Source: Gemmatimonas aurantiaca T-27 (lineage in GTDB: Bacteria; Gemmatimonadota; Gemmatimonadetes; Gemmatimonadales; Gemmatimonadaceae). Taken from it: 64,000 nucleotides of DNA. Below are positions 27,701-36,534 of the stretch, one piece after another. The stretch covers positions 3,107,646 to 3,171,645 of the forward strand of contig NC_012489.1 of assembly GCF_000010305.1 (NCBI RefSeq), in the 5' to 3' direction. Both the position numbers and the translations under genes were made by a program. The notes below the pieces were generated by a model. It made no database searches. It saw nothing but the letters and a program-made list of their open reading frames with translations, and had not been told where the DNA came from. The number at the start of each line of letters is the position of its first letter. Position 1 is the stretch's first letter.

Positions 27701-28291
27701 CAGCGGCACACCGTTGCCACCATCCACATGGTACATCCACAGTTTCGCAGCGCCACCGAGGCCGCCTCCACGCGACACAATCACGTACTTGCCGTCGGGA
27801 TCGAACTCCGGCGAGACGTACATGTTGTTGTTGCCACGGGTGAGCTGCGTGGTGTCCTTCTGATCGAGCGACATGAGCCACACGTTCTCGCCACCGGAAC
27901 GGTCGGAGACGAACACCACCTTCTTGCCATCAGGCGAGAACCGTGGCTGCGCGTCGTAAGCCATCCCGCTGGTCAGGCGGGTCGCCTTGCCGCCGCCAAT
28001 GGGCAGCGTGTAGAGGTCGCCGAGCAGATCAAAAATGAGCTGCTGGCCATCGGGCGACACGTCCACCGACATCCACGTGCCTTTGGTCGTGGTGAAGGTG
28101 TGTGTCCGGGCCGTTTTGAGGGGCAGCGTGGTGGCCGCCGGTGCTGCGGGCGTGCCTTGTGCGGTCAGTGCCGCCGCGGGCGCCATGAGGCCTGCGGCAA
28201 TGAGCGCCGCGACCACCGTGGTGGCCGCGAGCGGACTCCGAACCGCTGCCATGTTAGGCCAAGCGGTACGGAAAGGGACGGGAACGGTCAT
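24728..28291 (-). CDS. TolB-propeller / amidohydrolase fusion protein, exported
   Basis: 1187 residues from the ATG at 28291, which has TGGAG 5 nt upstream. Signal peptide about residues 14-46 (MAAVRSPLAATTVVAALIAAGLM...LTAQG). Residues about 60-700 are TolB/WD40 repeats (SPDGQQLIFDLLGDLYTLP, FSPDGKKVVFVSDRSGG). A Lys/Asp/Arg linker (DSLKQEDRRKARLRADTTKA) leads to an amidohydrolase domain: metal motif MVDTHYHPQW, TLKMYMSG with the bridging lysine, IEHTLP and GVGSHGQLQGLGMHWE, ending GSLEVGKFADLLVLDKDP. The usual terminal metal Asp is replaced by the GSHGQ motif. Substrate unknown. Confidence 0.9.
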   Translation of the reverse strand: MTVPVPFRTAWPNMAAVRSPLAATTVVAALIAAGLMAPAAALTAQGTPAAPAATTLPLKTARTHTFTTTKGTWMSVDVSPDGQQLIFDLLGDLYTLPIGGGKATRLTSGMAYDAQPRFSPDGKKVVFVSDRSGGENVWLMSLDQKDTTQLTRGNNNMYVSPEFDPDGKYVIVSRGGGLGGAAKLWMYHVDGGNGVPLSILPAPAATQKQLGAAFGAGGRYLWYATRTGDWQYNAIGPQYQLAVWDRETGRASQMTTRFGSGARPALSPDGTWLVYATRFETKTGLRIRNLQTQQEEWLAFPVQRDDMESRAPMDAYPGYSFTPDSKAIVVSYGGELWRVPVDRTNPTKIPFEAEVKLEMGPEVKFAYKIDTATTFTSRQIRDVQPSPDGKQLAFVALDRVWTMNVADNKPARVSNATVGEFSPVWSPDGKSLAYVTWEDSRGGQIMRADVDGTRGWRTRTLSTIGGLYTDLAWAPTGNRIVATRAAAREVQEAGAAFFGPAAADLVWIPATGGASTLIMPAGGINTPHFTKDSTRIFAYSGGGGLQSFRWDGTDLKTHLRVTGPLPPGAGANLDAALVAKEAQFNFGGRAARPVGAGTHLDDAEPAPPQAPPAAMILMAPSGDQALAVVGMDFYTITVPQIGATAPTVSIVDPRSAAVPVKKLNTVGGEFGTWSADGKKIHWALGNALFTYDLDRAKVVEDSLKQEDRRKARLRADTTKAVKDSITRADSIAKADTTKKTPPGYKPTETRIAVSATRDIPRGVVVFRGAKAITMKGKEIIENADIVVRDQRIVAVGARGSVTVPAGAKIIDVAGKVIMPGMVDTHYHPQWLTPNVHSTQTWQYLTTLAYGTTTTRDPQTATTDFLSYADRVENGDMIGPRIYTTGPGVFAGEQVRDLDHARDVLARYAKYYDTKTLKMYMSGNRQQRQWIIMAAKELGIMPTTEGGLDQKLNITHGIDGYPGIEHTLPITPKFDDIFEWYKGTQVVNSPTLIVEYGGPFGEGWFYQSEDLMNDTKLRRFTHPVDFDTKVRRRGTGNAPGPAGFAVKEEYAMWQHAEDLKTTVERGGRIGVGSHGQLQGLGMHWELWLIQSGGMSTHEALRSATIVGAEAIGLGSEIGSLEVGKFADLLVLDKDPLENIRNSNTINMVMVNGRLFDGNTLDEVYPRQKPLTRQPWTYTAPSAAAGVKP

Positions 28292-28365
28292 GCATTCTCC
28301 AGGGAAGTGGCCAACACCCAATTCTACGATGGGACACCTTCATTCGTGTCCTTAGATTATCTGGA

Positions 28366-28734
28366 ATGGACAGACTTTTCCTGATGATCGGGGCGCTCTC
28401 GGGCGCCATCAGCGTCGCGGCCGGTGCCTTCGGATCACACGGCCTTCGGGCGCGACTCGAACCGCGCCTGCTCGAGGTCTTCGAGACCGCGGCCCGCTAC
28501 CAGATGTACCACGCCCTCGCACTGGTCGCCGTGGCCTGGGCGGCGAGCCGCTGGCCTGGTTCGCTGACCAACGCCAGCGGTTGGCTTTTTGTGGCCGGCA
28601 CGGTGCTGTTCTCCGGATCCCTGTACGGATACACCCTGACCGGGGTGCGCACGCTCGCCATGATCACCCCCATCGGTGGGGTGTGCTTCATTTTGGGCTG
28701 GATCTGCCTGGCCTTCGCCGTACGCAGCACCTGA
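28366..28734 (+). CDS. DUF423 family small membrane protein (YgdD-like)
   Basis: 122 residues, four hydrophobic segments. Signature LIGALSGAISVAAGAFGSHGLR at the N-terminus and ETAARYQMYHALALV, then LFSGSLYGYTLTGVR and ITPIGGVCFILGW, identify DUF423. Function unknown in any organism. A TAGATTAT box sits about 7-13 nt before the ATG, so transcription may start close to the start codon. Confidence 0.9.
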   Translation: MDRLFLMIGALSGAISVAAGAFGSHGLRARLEPRLLEVFETAARYQMYHALALVAVAWAASRWPGSLTNASGWLFVAGTVLFSGSLYGYTLTGVRTLAMITPIGGVCFILGWICLAFAVRST

Positions 28735-28779
28735 GCACCCCACACATGCCGCACCAGCACCGCTCATGATCATCGACGA

Positions 28780-29571
28780 ATGAGCGGCAGCGTTTCCGTC
28801 AGCGCGCTGCAACTTGGCGCGATCGCGGCAATCTCTGCTGTGAGTGGCGCTGCCAACTCCATCGCCGGTGGAGGCACGCTGCTCACCTTCCCCGCGCTGC
28901 TGGGCATGGGTATTCCCGCTGTGTCCGCCAACGCGACCAGCACGGTGGCCCTCTGGCCTGGCTCGCTGGCCAGTATGGTCGGCTATCGCCGCGAATTGGT
29001 GGGCGCAGAACGATGGGCACTTCGGCTGGCCATTCCGAGTGTGCTTGGCGGTGGCCTTGGTGCGTGGCTCCTGCTCGTCACCAGTGAAGAGCGCTTCAGA
29101 GCCATCGTACCATGGCTCGTACTGAGTGCCACGGTGCTGTTTGCTGTGCAGGGACCGGTGATGCGGTGGCTGCGCGGGCGCATGACTGCGGCCCCGCTCG
29201 CCAGTCGCCCGATTGATCCCACCATCGGCATGTTGCTCGCCCAGTTTGGCGTCGGCATCTACGGTGGCTACTTCGGCGCGGGAGCCGGCATTGTCATGCT
29301 GGCAGTGTTTGGCTTGATGGGACTCACCAACATTCACCAGATGAATGGGCTCAAGAACTTCAATGGCATCTGCTTCAATGGTGTGGCGGCGATCACATTT
29401 GCGGTGATGGGACTGGTGCATTGGCCCATCGGATTGGTGATGGCCATTGGTTCGAGCATTGGTGGTTACCTCATGTCCGGACTCGCACAGCGTGTGCCGC
29501 AATCATGGGTGCGCGCGGCGGTGTCGTGTATCGGATTCGCCAGCGCATTGTGGCTGTTTCTCACGCGTTAG
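28780..29571 (+). CDS. TSUP (TauE/SafE) family permease
   Basis: 263 residues, about eight membrane helices in two similar halves. Half-signatures are SGAANSIAGGGTLLTFPALLGMG and FGVGIYGGYFGAGAGIVML, typical of sulphite/sulphur-compound exporters and related carriers. Starts 45 nt after DUF423. Substrate not determinable. Confidence 0.9.
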   Translation: MSGSVSVSALQLGAIAAISAVSGAANSIAGGGTLLTFPALLGMGIPAVSANATSTVALWPGSLASMVGYRRELVGAERWALRLAIPSVLGGGLGAWLLLVTSEERFRAIVPWLVLSATVLFAVQGPVMRWLRGRMTAAPLASRPIDPTIGMLLAQFGVGIYGGYFGAGAGIVMLAVFGLMGLTNIHQMNGLKNFNGICFNGVAAITFAVMGLVHWPIGLVMAIGSSIGGYLMSGLAQRVPQSWVRAAVSCIGFASALWLFLTR

Positions 29572-29644
29572 TGCCCATCGCGTGCCTGTGATGCTCCCAA
29601 TGGCCCACTGGCGCGACTGAGAACACGCGCCTTTCTTAGACGCC

Positions 29645-31825
29645 ATGAGTCCCGTGCAATCCCTGTGGCGACGTGTGTTTGGAAAAGAGATGCAACGTCC
29701 CGATTGGCTCTCCAGTCCGGGATTGATTGCCGCCATGAGCATTGGCGTCCTTTCCATCGCACTCAATGTCGTCGTGGCGCGGCAGTTGGTGCGCATCGGC
29801 AGTGATGCGCGGGCCCTCACCGATTCCTGGATTGCACGAACCGCCAGCCTGAGTGCGCTGCAGGATGGCCTGCGTGATTTCCGCCAACAGGAAGCGCAAC
29901 TCGCGCTGAACGCCGAGTCGTCACCGCAGCGTGTGTACGTGGATTCCCTGGAGAAGCTGCGCGAACACTGTGAGTCGGCGCTCGTGCGCGTGGCCGCGCT
30001 GTCCGCCACGCCAGCCGACGCGCAGCAGTCCGGCTCTCTGCTCCGCTTGTGGAATGTGTATGGTCGCCAACATTACACGGCGCGTGGACTGCCCACGGGA
30101 GAAGGGAGTGCCGCCCTCCAGGCCTTTCGTGAACGAGAGTCCACGTATGTCGCACTGACCAATCTCACACGCGTCACGCGCGATGCGATGACGGTGAGCG
30201 CGGACCGACTCACCGCGCGCAGCCGCCGCTCCACGGAAACGTCCGCCGTTTTGCTGATCGGTAGCATCCTGCTCACCATTCTGGCGGTTGTGGTGGCAGC
30301 GGCGCTGCGTCGTTCGACGAGAGCGCGCGAAAGGGCGGAACGACGCTTGCGCGGCCTGACCGACCACTCGCTCGGCATCGTGTGGGAGATCGACTCGCGG
30401 GGGCGGCTGCGCTTCTGCTCGAACTCGGGCTTCGACATGTTGGCTCGTGACCGGGAGTCCGTGATTGGCCGACGCGCCCTCTCGCTGCTGCTGCGTGAAG
30501 ATCGCGAAACCGCGCTCGTGGCCGCCTATCGAGCGGCGGAGTCCGGGAAGCCACTGGGCGATCTCGAAGTGCGTGTCCAGGCCGGTGATGGCTCCATTCA
30601 CTGGCTCGCGATCAGCGGGGAAGTCCTCACCCGGCGCGACGGTGACGGCGACGCGCCCCGATTGGCCGGCGGTCGTGGTCTCGCAGTGGATGTGACCCGA
30701 CGACATCTCGCCGAGCAGGCATTGGCGCAGAATCGCCGTCTCGAGTCACTGGGCACACTGGCCGGTGGTGTGGCGCATGATCTCAACAATGTGTTCGCCG
30801 CCGTCAGCAGCTACGCGCAACTTGCCCGACAGCAGGCGCACGGTCAGGTGACGCTCGAAGAAGATCTCACCGCGATCGAGACGGCGGCGCAACGCGGCAC
30901 CTCGCTGGTGCGGCGTGTGCTGCAGTTTGCCCGTCGGCAGACCCGTGAGCCCCGTGTCGTATCGATGGTGGAAACCGTGCGCGAGGTCGTGCAGTTGTTG
31001 CGCCCCCAGACCCCGCCGCATGTGCATATCGTGGTGGAGCTGCCACGTGGCGACAGCCATGTGATGGCCGATCCCACCGAACTGCACCAATTGGTTGTGA
31101 ACATCGCCAGCAACGGTCTGCATGCGATGGCCTCACTGGGCAGCGAATTGCTGGTTCGAGTGGCGCGCGACGATTCGCACATCACGCTGACCATCACCGA
31201 TGACGGTTCCGGCATGGCACCGGATGTTCTCGAACGTGCCATCGAGCCTTTCTTCACCACGCGCGCGGTGGGTGAAGGCACCGGCATGGGACTCTCGGTG
31301 GTGCACGGGATCGTGGAGGCCCTGAACGGCACTCTCACCATGACCTCACGCCAGGGTGTCGGCACGACGGTCACGGTGACCCTGCCGCGCGCGCAGACCG
31401 CACAGCAGCTATTCATCGAGGGGACCAGCACCGTGGGTACGCGCAGCGGTGGTGTGCGGGTGTTGCTCGTGGACGATGATGAACATGTGCGCGACGCGGT
31501 GAGCCGCATCCTGCGTCACGCCGACTGCGAGGTGGAAGCACACCCCTCCGGGACATCCGCCCTCAACGTGCTGCGCACGGATCCCACCCGCTACGATGTG
31601 GTGATCACCGACTTCACCATGCCGGGCATGAGCGGATTGGAGTTGGCAGAAGCCATTCAGGCGCTGCCGTATGCACCACCGCTGATCATGGTCAGTGGCT
31701 ATCTCGATGATGCCACAACGGCACGAGCACATGCGCTGGGCATCGCGCATGTGCTCGACAAACCGGTACCGCGTCAGTTGCTGATGAACACCATCGCCGA
31801 CGTTACTTCACCGACACCTGCTTGA
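29645..31825 (+). CDS. Hybrid histidine kinase / response regulator with PAS domain
   Basis: 726 residues. TM1 about 24-45 (PGLIAAMSIGVLSIALNVVV), an extracytoplasmic helical domain about 45-195, TM2 about 198-218, PAS about 235-350, HisKA with phospho-His378 in GGVAHDLNNVFAAV, HATPase (NIASNGLHAM, DDGSGMAPD, GTGMGLSVVHGIVEA) and a C-terminal receiver with Asp656 in VVITDFTMPGMSG, switch Ser in IMVSGYL and Lys in VLDKPV. No DNA-binding partner is adjacent. Its 3' end overlaps the convergent cupredoxin gene by 23 bp. Confidence 0.92.
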   Translation: MSPVQSLWRRVFGKEMQRPDWLSSPGLIAAMSIGVLSIALNVVVARQLVRIGSDARALTDSWIARTASLSALQDGLRDFRQQEAQLALNAESSPQRVYVDSLEKLREHCESALVRVAALSATPADAQQSGSLLRLWNVYGRQHYTARGLPTGEGSAALQAFRERESTYVALTNLTRVTRDAMTVSADRLTARSRRSTETSAVLLIGSILLTILAVVVAAALRRSTRARERAERRLRGLTDHSLGIVWEIDSRGRLRFCSNSGFDMLARDRESVIGRRALSLLLREDRETALVAAYRAAESGKPLGDLEVRVQAGDGSIHWLAISGEVLTRRDGDGDAPRLAGGRGLAVDVTRRHLAEQALAQNRRLESLGTLAGGVAHDLNNVFAAVSSYAQLARQQAHGQVTLEEDLTAIETAAQRGTSLVRRVLQFARRQTREPRVVSMVETVREVVQLLRPQTPPHVHIVVELPRGDSHVMADPTELHQLVVNIASNGLHAMASLGSELLVRVARDDSHITLTITDDGSGMAPDVLERAIEPFFTTRAVGEGTGMGLSVVHGIVEALNGTLTMTSRQGVGTTVTVTLPRAQTAQQLFIEGTSTVGTRSGGVRVLLVDDDEHVRDAVSRILRHADCEVEAHPSGTSALNVLRTDPTRYDVVITDFTMPGMSGLELAEAIQALPYAPPLIMVSGYLDDATTARAHALGIAHVLDKPVPRQLLMNTIADVTSPTPA

Positions 31826-32678
31826 TCATGCCATGTGCGAGGTGCGGCTTGCCGTCCTTGCCATCCGGTGTGAAGCACATGAGGGCGTACTCACCCACCG
31901 GCACGTCCACCGAAAGGTAGACCGTCGCACCGGGCAGAATGTCGGTGATACCACCAAACGGGATGCCCGGCGGCGCGCCCTCCGGCTTCTCGGCGAACTG
32001 CGCCATCTGCATCGGCGTCTTGCCCGGCAGGAGTTTGGCGAGGAAGAACTCGTGCGGCTGCTTGCCCGTGTTCTTGACCGCAATGACATGTTTGCCCGGC
32101 GAGAGCGGCTTCGAGAAACCAAAATCGTAGTCGGACAAGGTCAGCGTGACATCGGCTGTGGGCGCCGGCGCCTTGTTGCTGGACGGCGTGACCGTGAGCG
32201 CCTTGATCATGCCCTTCATGACATGCGGCGGGCCGCCTGGGCTGGGAATGACACAGAGGGCCACATACTCACCCGCCTCGAGCGTGCTGGTGAAAACCGT
32301 CTCGGTGGCCGATGCATTGGGGCCACCCACCGGCTTCATCCAAGCGGGCGGCGGACCACCGGCTTTGAACCACGCGAGCACATCATCCGGCTTCTTGCCC
32401 TTCTCGACCTTCACGAGATAGAGGTGATGCAACTCCTTGCCCTTGTTCACGAACCGAATGGTCGTGAGTCCGGACGGGATGCTGGCCGGCATGTCGAACG
32501 CATAGTCATTGGCGACCACCGATACGACATTGGCACCGGCCACGGCCGGGATGGCGGCGACTGCGGCCGTGCGCGGTACGGCCGCTTGCGCCGCCGTGCG
32601 CGGCACCTGCGCGGTCAAGGAAGTGGAAAAGACTGCCACGCTGATCGACGCAGTGGCGAGACGCAAGGAATTCAACAT
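31803..32678 (-). CDS. Exported double-cupredoxin (blue-copper-like) protein
   Basis: 291 residues from the ATG at 32678 (GAGG 5 nt upstream); signal peptide MLNSLRLATASISVAVFSTSLTAQ. Two cupredoxin-like domains, each with a potential type-1 copper set: first KELHHLYL His, then ALCVIPSPGGPPHVMKGM (Cys, His, Met); second KQPHEFFL His, then ALMCFTPDGKDGKPHLAHGM (Cys, His, Met). Probably periplasmic electron carrier or copper binder. Both ligand sets appear intact. Confidence 0.8.
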   Translation of the reverse strand: MLNSLRLATASISVAVFSTSLTAQVPRTAAQAAVPRTAAVAAIPAVAGANVVSVVANDYAFDMPASIPSGLTTIRFVNKGKELHHLYLVKVEKGKKPDDVLAWFKAGGPPPAWMKPVGGPNASATETVFTSTLEAGEYVALCVIPSPGGPPHVMKGMIKALTVTPSSNKAPAPTADVTLTLSDYDFGFSKPLSPGKHVIAVKNTGKQPHEFFLAKLLPGKTPMQMAQFAEKPEGAPPGIPFGGITDILPGATVYLSVDVPVGEYALMCFTPDGKDGKPHLAHGMIKQVSVK

Positions 32679-32885
32679 CGAAACCTCAAGACAAGAGTTC
32701 AGCCGCGCACCAGCACACACGCCTACCCGACATTCGCCGGCGCTGCGGCACGATTGATTCATGGAGTCCGTCTGTACGTGCGACACCCGGGTGTGGGTTT
32801 CACAAACGGCACCGAACGGTACATCGTCGAGAGGTACTCGGCATGCGACGCTTTCGTCACATCTGCGGCGAGGTGAGATTGCAGC

Positions 32886-33176
32886 ATGTCACGCGCGTTC
32901 GTCAACGAAGATGCGGGCCCACCGGAGCAGCGGCCAGACTATGATCTGCCGCCGCGCGATGCGGTGGAGTTTCCGGCTGCGGCCGCCAAGGCGCTGCTCA
33001 ATGGTGCACGCGCGGGAGACACCGTGGGCGCGGAAGACGCGACGGGGCTCCCGTGGGGAACGCCTGAGCTTGTACCGCAGGTGCGAGCGATCCTTGCCCA
33101 GGCACGGGTGGACGGCGACGATCGCCTCGAGCAACTGGCCGAGCGCTACCTGCGGGCCGCCGGCACGGAGGAGTAG
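32886..33176 (+). CDS. Small soluble protein of unknown function
   Basis: 96 residues, acidic and charged, GAGGTGAG 8-12 nt upstream of the ATG. Starts MSRAFVNEDAGPPEQRPDYDLPPRD, a start resembling N-terminal segments seen in front of GreA/GreB-type transcription factors; the GreA domain itself is absent. The second half (PELVPQVRAILAQARVDGDDRLEQLAERYLR) is helical. No signal peptide. Function not assigned. Confidence 0.6.
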   Translation: MSRAFVNEDAGPPEQRPDYDLPPRDAVEFPAAAAKALLNGARAGDTVGAEDATGLPWGTPELVPQVRAILAQARVDGDDRLEQLAERYLRAAGTEE

Positions 33177-33215
33177 TCTGTTCCAATAGAAGGGGCGGCA
33201 GACCACTAATTCCGA

Positions 33216-33244
33216 TTGATTGTATCTGCTATCTAGACTAGACT
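33216..33244 (+). promoter_or_regulatory. Candidate promoter of the HmuY-type operon
   Basis: TTGATT (33216-33221) and TAGACT (33239-33244) with a 17-nt spacer. It lies just upstream of the Fur-like palindrome, which would then fall near +10 to +28. Confidence 0.45.
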
Positions 33245-33259
33245 TCTCGTGTTGCACTA

Positions 33260-33278
33260 AACGAGAACGATTCTCATC
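33260..33278 (+). promoter_or_regulatory. Fur-like operator
   Basis: GAGAA-CGA-TTCTC perfect inverted repeat (33263-33275) within AACGAGAACGATTCTCATC. The GAGAA..TTCTC core is common in Fur boxes. It is 12 nt upstream of the hmuY-like ATG. Repression by iron-loaded Fur is an inference. Confidence 0.6.
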
Positions 33279-33289
33279 TAGATCGAGCG

Positions 33290-34351
33290 ATGTCTACTTC
33301 TGCGATTTTCCCGCGAGCCTGGCGCCCCATCGGCCGCCTGCTCGCCGTAGCGACGACTGCCGTCGCGGTGACCGCCTGCTCCACCAGCGACGTCACCGCG
33401 CCCCCGGCCCCCTCGGCCGGTGCGTTCACCGTCGATGCCACCACCCAGTGGGTGTACGTCAGCCTCGCGGACAGCGCCGTGGTGACGCCGACGCCCAGCA
33501 GCGGACAGTCGTCGGCGTGGGACATTGCCTTCAATGCCACGAACGTCATGCTGAATGGCGGTCAGGCCGGCCCCGGTGGTGTGATGGGCTTCTGCGTCTG
33601 CCAGAACGCGTCGCGCAATCCGACCAACGCGGAATGGCTGGCGATGACCCCGGCTGGCGAGAAGGCGGACTTCGATTCGCTGACACGCACGCCCAGCGGC
33701 GCCACGTTCGTGACCGACCAGCTCACTCCCGCCATCGGTGGGTTCTATCGCGGCAGTGGCACCACCGCGACGGCGAACCCCGACTCGGTGTATTTCGTGC
33801 GCTATGCCGACAGCACCGGCTTCGCCAAGGTGCGTGTCACGGCGCTCACCACGCCGTCGGCCACGACGCCGGGTCAGGTGACGATCGAGTACGCGCTGGC
33901 TGGCAATGCCGACGCCGCGTTCGGCACGACGCGCACGGCGCAGATCGATGTGTCCACGGGGGCCAAAAACTTCGACCTGAATTCGGGTCAGGTGAGCACC
34001 AGTGCCACCGACTGGGAACTGCGCTTCGACGGCTACACCGTGCGTGTGAACGGTGGCGCGAGCGGCCCGAGCAAGTCGGCTGCCGCGAAGATCACCGATG
34101 CCACCTTTGCGGCGGCGACGCCGGCCAGCACCGTGGCCAATGCGTACCGCGCCGATGTGTACGCCGGGATCTTCAATACCGCGCGCTACTACCGGTACAA
34201 TCTTGCCGGCGACAACCGCATCTCGCCGTCCTTCGATGTGTACCTGATCCGCCGCGGCACACGCACCTACAAGCTGCAGATCATCAACTACTACAACTCG
34301 ACCGGCAGTTCGCGATACATCACCTTCCGGTATGCGCAGCTCGCCGAATGA
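33290..34351 (+). CDS. HmuY-like haem-binding lipoprotein
   Basis: 353 residues. Lipoprotein signal ends AVTAC (Cys30). HmuY signature: SSAWDIAFNATNVMLNGG, GGVMGFC, and repeats of a beta-rich fold with DWELRFDGYTVRVNGG, ending YRYNLAGDNRISPSFDVYLI. In Porphyromonas HmuY takes haem from host proteins and passes it to a TonB receptor. First gene of a three-gene unit; the stop overlaps the receptor start (ATGA, 34348-34351). Ligand-binding histidines were not verified; in other bacteria family members differ in ligands. Confidence 0.82.
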   Translation: MSTSAIFPRAWRPIGRLLAVATTAVAVTACSTSDVTAPPAPSAGAFTVDATTQWVYVSLADSAVVTPTPSSGQSSAWDIAFNATNVMLNGGQAGPGGVMGFCVCQNASRNPTNAEWLAMTPAGEKADFDSLTRTPSGATFVTDQLTPAIGGFYRGSGTTATANPDSVYFVRYADSTGFAKVRVTALTTPSATTPGQVTIEYALAGNADAAFGTTRTAQIDVSTGAKNFDLNSGQVSTSATDWELRFDGYTVRVNGGASGPSKSAAAKITDATFAAATPASTVANAYRADVYAGIFNTARYYRYNLAGDNRISPSFDVYLIRRGTRTYKLQIINYYNSTGSSRYITFRYAQLAE

Positions 34352-36534
34352 AGTCCCCTGCATGGTTGACGTGTCTCGTTGCCGGTGGTGCGTGTCTGCT
34401 CGCGCCATCGGCACCGGTGTTTGCCCTGATGCCGATTCCGGGTCCGGGCACCGTGTCGGGGCGCGTGGTGGATGCGTCCGATCGCCATGCCATCGTTGGC
34501 GCAGAAGTGCAGTTCCTTGGCCCCGACACACTCACCCTGCGTACCGACGCCCAGGGCACCTGGCGCGCGCAGCGGGTGACACCGGGCCGCTATACGGTAC
34601 GCACACGGGTGCTCGGATATGCGGCATCCACGGTCACGGTGGTGGTGGCCGATGATCAGCAGGTGGAGCGCACCATTGCGCTCGACGCCACACCGCTCGC
34701 GCTCGACCAGGTGGTGGTCACCGCTGCGCGTCGTGAACAGCGTCTCAAGGATGCGGTGGTCACGACCGAATTGATCAGCCGAGCGGATATCGAGCGCACG
34801 GGCGCCACGGATATCGCATCCGTGTTGCTCGAACAGACGGGCATCGAACTGCAGGGCGGCCATCCGGCTGGCACGGGTGTGATGCTGCAAGGCATCGGCT
34901 CCGAGCGAGTGCTCGTGTTGCTCGATGGTCAGCCGATGGCGGGTCGCATTTCTGGGGTGTTCGATATCTCGCGCATTCCCGTGACGATGATCGAACGCGT
35001 GGAAGTGGTGCGCGGTCCGCAGTCGACGCTGTATGGCACCGACGCGATGGGTGGGGTGGTGAACATCATCACACGCACGGCGCCCAAGTCGGCCGGTCCG
35101 CTGTACGGGCTCGGGGTGCGTGGCACGTTCGGCACGCAGGCGCGCACCGATGGTGCCGCCAGTCTCACCTACTCGCAGGGTGCACTGAGCGCGACCACCG
35201 ATCTGTCGCGTCGTCAGACCGCAATGACGCCTGGTATGTCTGGCACCGTGGGTGCGCAGACCGCCCGCAGCGATGTGGCCGCAAAAATCCGCTACGCTCC
35301 AGACAGCAGCAAGGCGCTCGAAGCCAGCGTGCTGGGCCTCGATGAGCGTCAGCGCTGGCTGGCCGGTTCGCTCTACAACTTCGGTGACAACCGGCAGTGG
35401 AGTGGGCGCCTCAACGGCACAATCACTCCCGACGTCGCGCGCCGGCACCGCGTCAGTCTCACACTGTCGGGATCGAACTACGATCACCTGCAGCGCGCCA
35501 GCACCGAAACGCGACCCATTGCCGGTGACACGGGATCACGTCAGATCCAGCGCGTCTACCAACTCGATGCCATCTACAACGCCCGCCTCACCAACGCGGT
35601 CGCGCTCGATCTTGGCACGCAGGTACGTCGTGATAAAGTGGAAACCGAGCGGGTGCTTGGTGGACGTCGCGATATCACGCTGTATGAACCGTATGCGCAG
35701 GTGGAAGCTGCGCTCACGCCAACACTGTCGGTGGTGCCCGGCCTGCGCCTCACACAAAACTCGCAGTGGGGTACACACCTCACCCCGCGGGTCGCGGCAC
35801 GTCAGCGTCTGGGCGAGCATCTGACGCTGCGCGCATCGTATGGCACCGGCTTCCGCGCGCCGGACTTCAAGGAGCTCTACATGCGCTTCGTGAACTCCAG
35901 CGCCGGCTATGCGGTCAACGGCAATCCGGATCTGCGTCCGGAATCGTCACGCAACGTGATGGGTGGCGCCGAATGGGCCACGCCTCGCAGCTATGTGCGT
36001 GTGCAGGCGTTCCGCAACGATTTCGTGGACTTCATCGAAACGCGTGCCGTGAGTGCCCCCGGTGCACCGGCCATCTACGAGTATGGCAACATCTCCGATG
36101 GCTCCACACAAGGATTGGATCTCGAGAGTGGTTTTGCGCTCGCCGGATTCCGCGGCGAAGGCAGTATCTCCACGCTCTCCACGCGCGACGACAACACCGG
36201 CCGCTCCCTGCTCAGCCGCCCGGACTTCTCGGCACGGGCCACGGTGGGTCTGCCGGCCATCTTCGATGTGCGCGTGAGTTTCACCGGTGTGTATACCGGC
36301 CGCACGCCGATGGAGCGCGACGAGACCACGGGCGCCATCATCAGTTGGCGCGAAGCGTATCCGCGCCTCGATCTCCGCGTGGCACGCCGCATCGGCCTGC
36401 TCACGGGAACCCCCGAGCTCGTGTTCGGCATGGACAACGCCTTCGACACGCAGCCCGCACAGTGGGCCGGCTTCAACCGGCGCCACATCTACACCTCATT
36501 CTCCTGGACCTTCAACCGCACGCCCACGCGATGA
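34348..36534 (+). CDS. TonB-dependent outer-membrane receptor (HmuR-like)
   Basis: 728 residues from the ATG at 34348. Signal peptide to about residue 27, then a carboxypeptidase-regulatory-like domain (GTVSGRVVDASDRHAIVGAEVQF), plug domain (LDQVVVTAARREQRLKDAVVTTELISR, VRGPQSTLYGTDAMGGVVNI) and a 22-strand barrel with the haem/vitamin B12-receptor FRAPDFKELY and NPDLRPESS motifs, ending in an aromatic-rich strand FSWTFNRTPTR. Stop overlaps the next start by 4 bp. Confidence 0.92.
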   Translation: MKSPAWLTCLVAGGACLLAPSAPVFALMPIPGPGTVSGRVVDASDRHAIVGAEVQFLGPDTLTLRTDAQGTWRAQRVTPGRYTVRTRVLGYAASTVTVVVADDQQVERTIALDATPLALDQVVVTAARREQRLKDAVVTTELISRADIERTGATDIASVLLEQTGIELQGGHPAGTGVMLQGIGSERVLVLLDGQPMAGRISGVFDISRIPVTMIERVEVVRGPQSTLYGTDAMGGVVNIITRTAPKSAGPLYGLGVRGTFGTQARTDGAASLTYSQGALSATTDLSRRQTAMTPGMSGTVGAQTARSDVAAKIRYAPDSSKALEASVLGLDERQRWLAGSLYNFGDNRQWSGRLNGTITPDVARRHRVSLTLSGSNYDHLQRASTETRPIAGDTGSRQIQRVYQLDAIYNARLTNAVALDLGTQVRRDKVETERVLGGRRDITLYEPYAQVEAALTPTLSVVPGLRLTQNSQWGTHLTPRVAARQRLGEHLTLRASYGTGFRAPDFKELYMRFVNSSAGYAVNGNPDLRPESSRNVMGGAEWATPRSYVRVQAFRNDFVDFIETRAVSAPGAPAIYEYGNISDGSTQGLDLESGFALAGFRGEGSISTLSTRDDNTGRSLLSRPDFSARATVGLPAIFDVRVSFTGVYTGRTPMERDETTGAIISWREAYPRLDLRVARRIGLLTGTPELVFGMDNAFDTQPAQWAGFNRRHIYTSFSWTFNRTPTR

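Noticed and set aside
33278-34531. 417-residue minus-strand frame over hmuY
   Set aside because: Antisense to a gene with lipobox and HmuY motifs; composition typical of GC-rich shadow frames.
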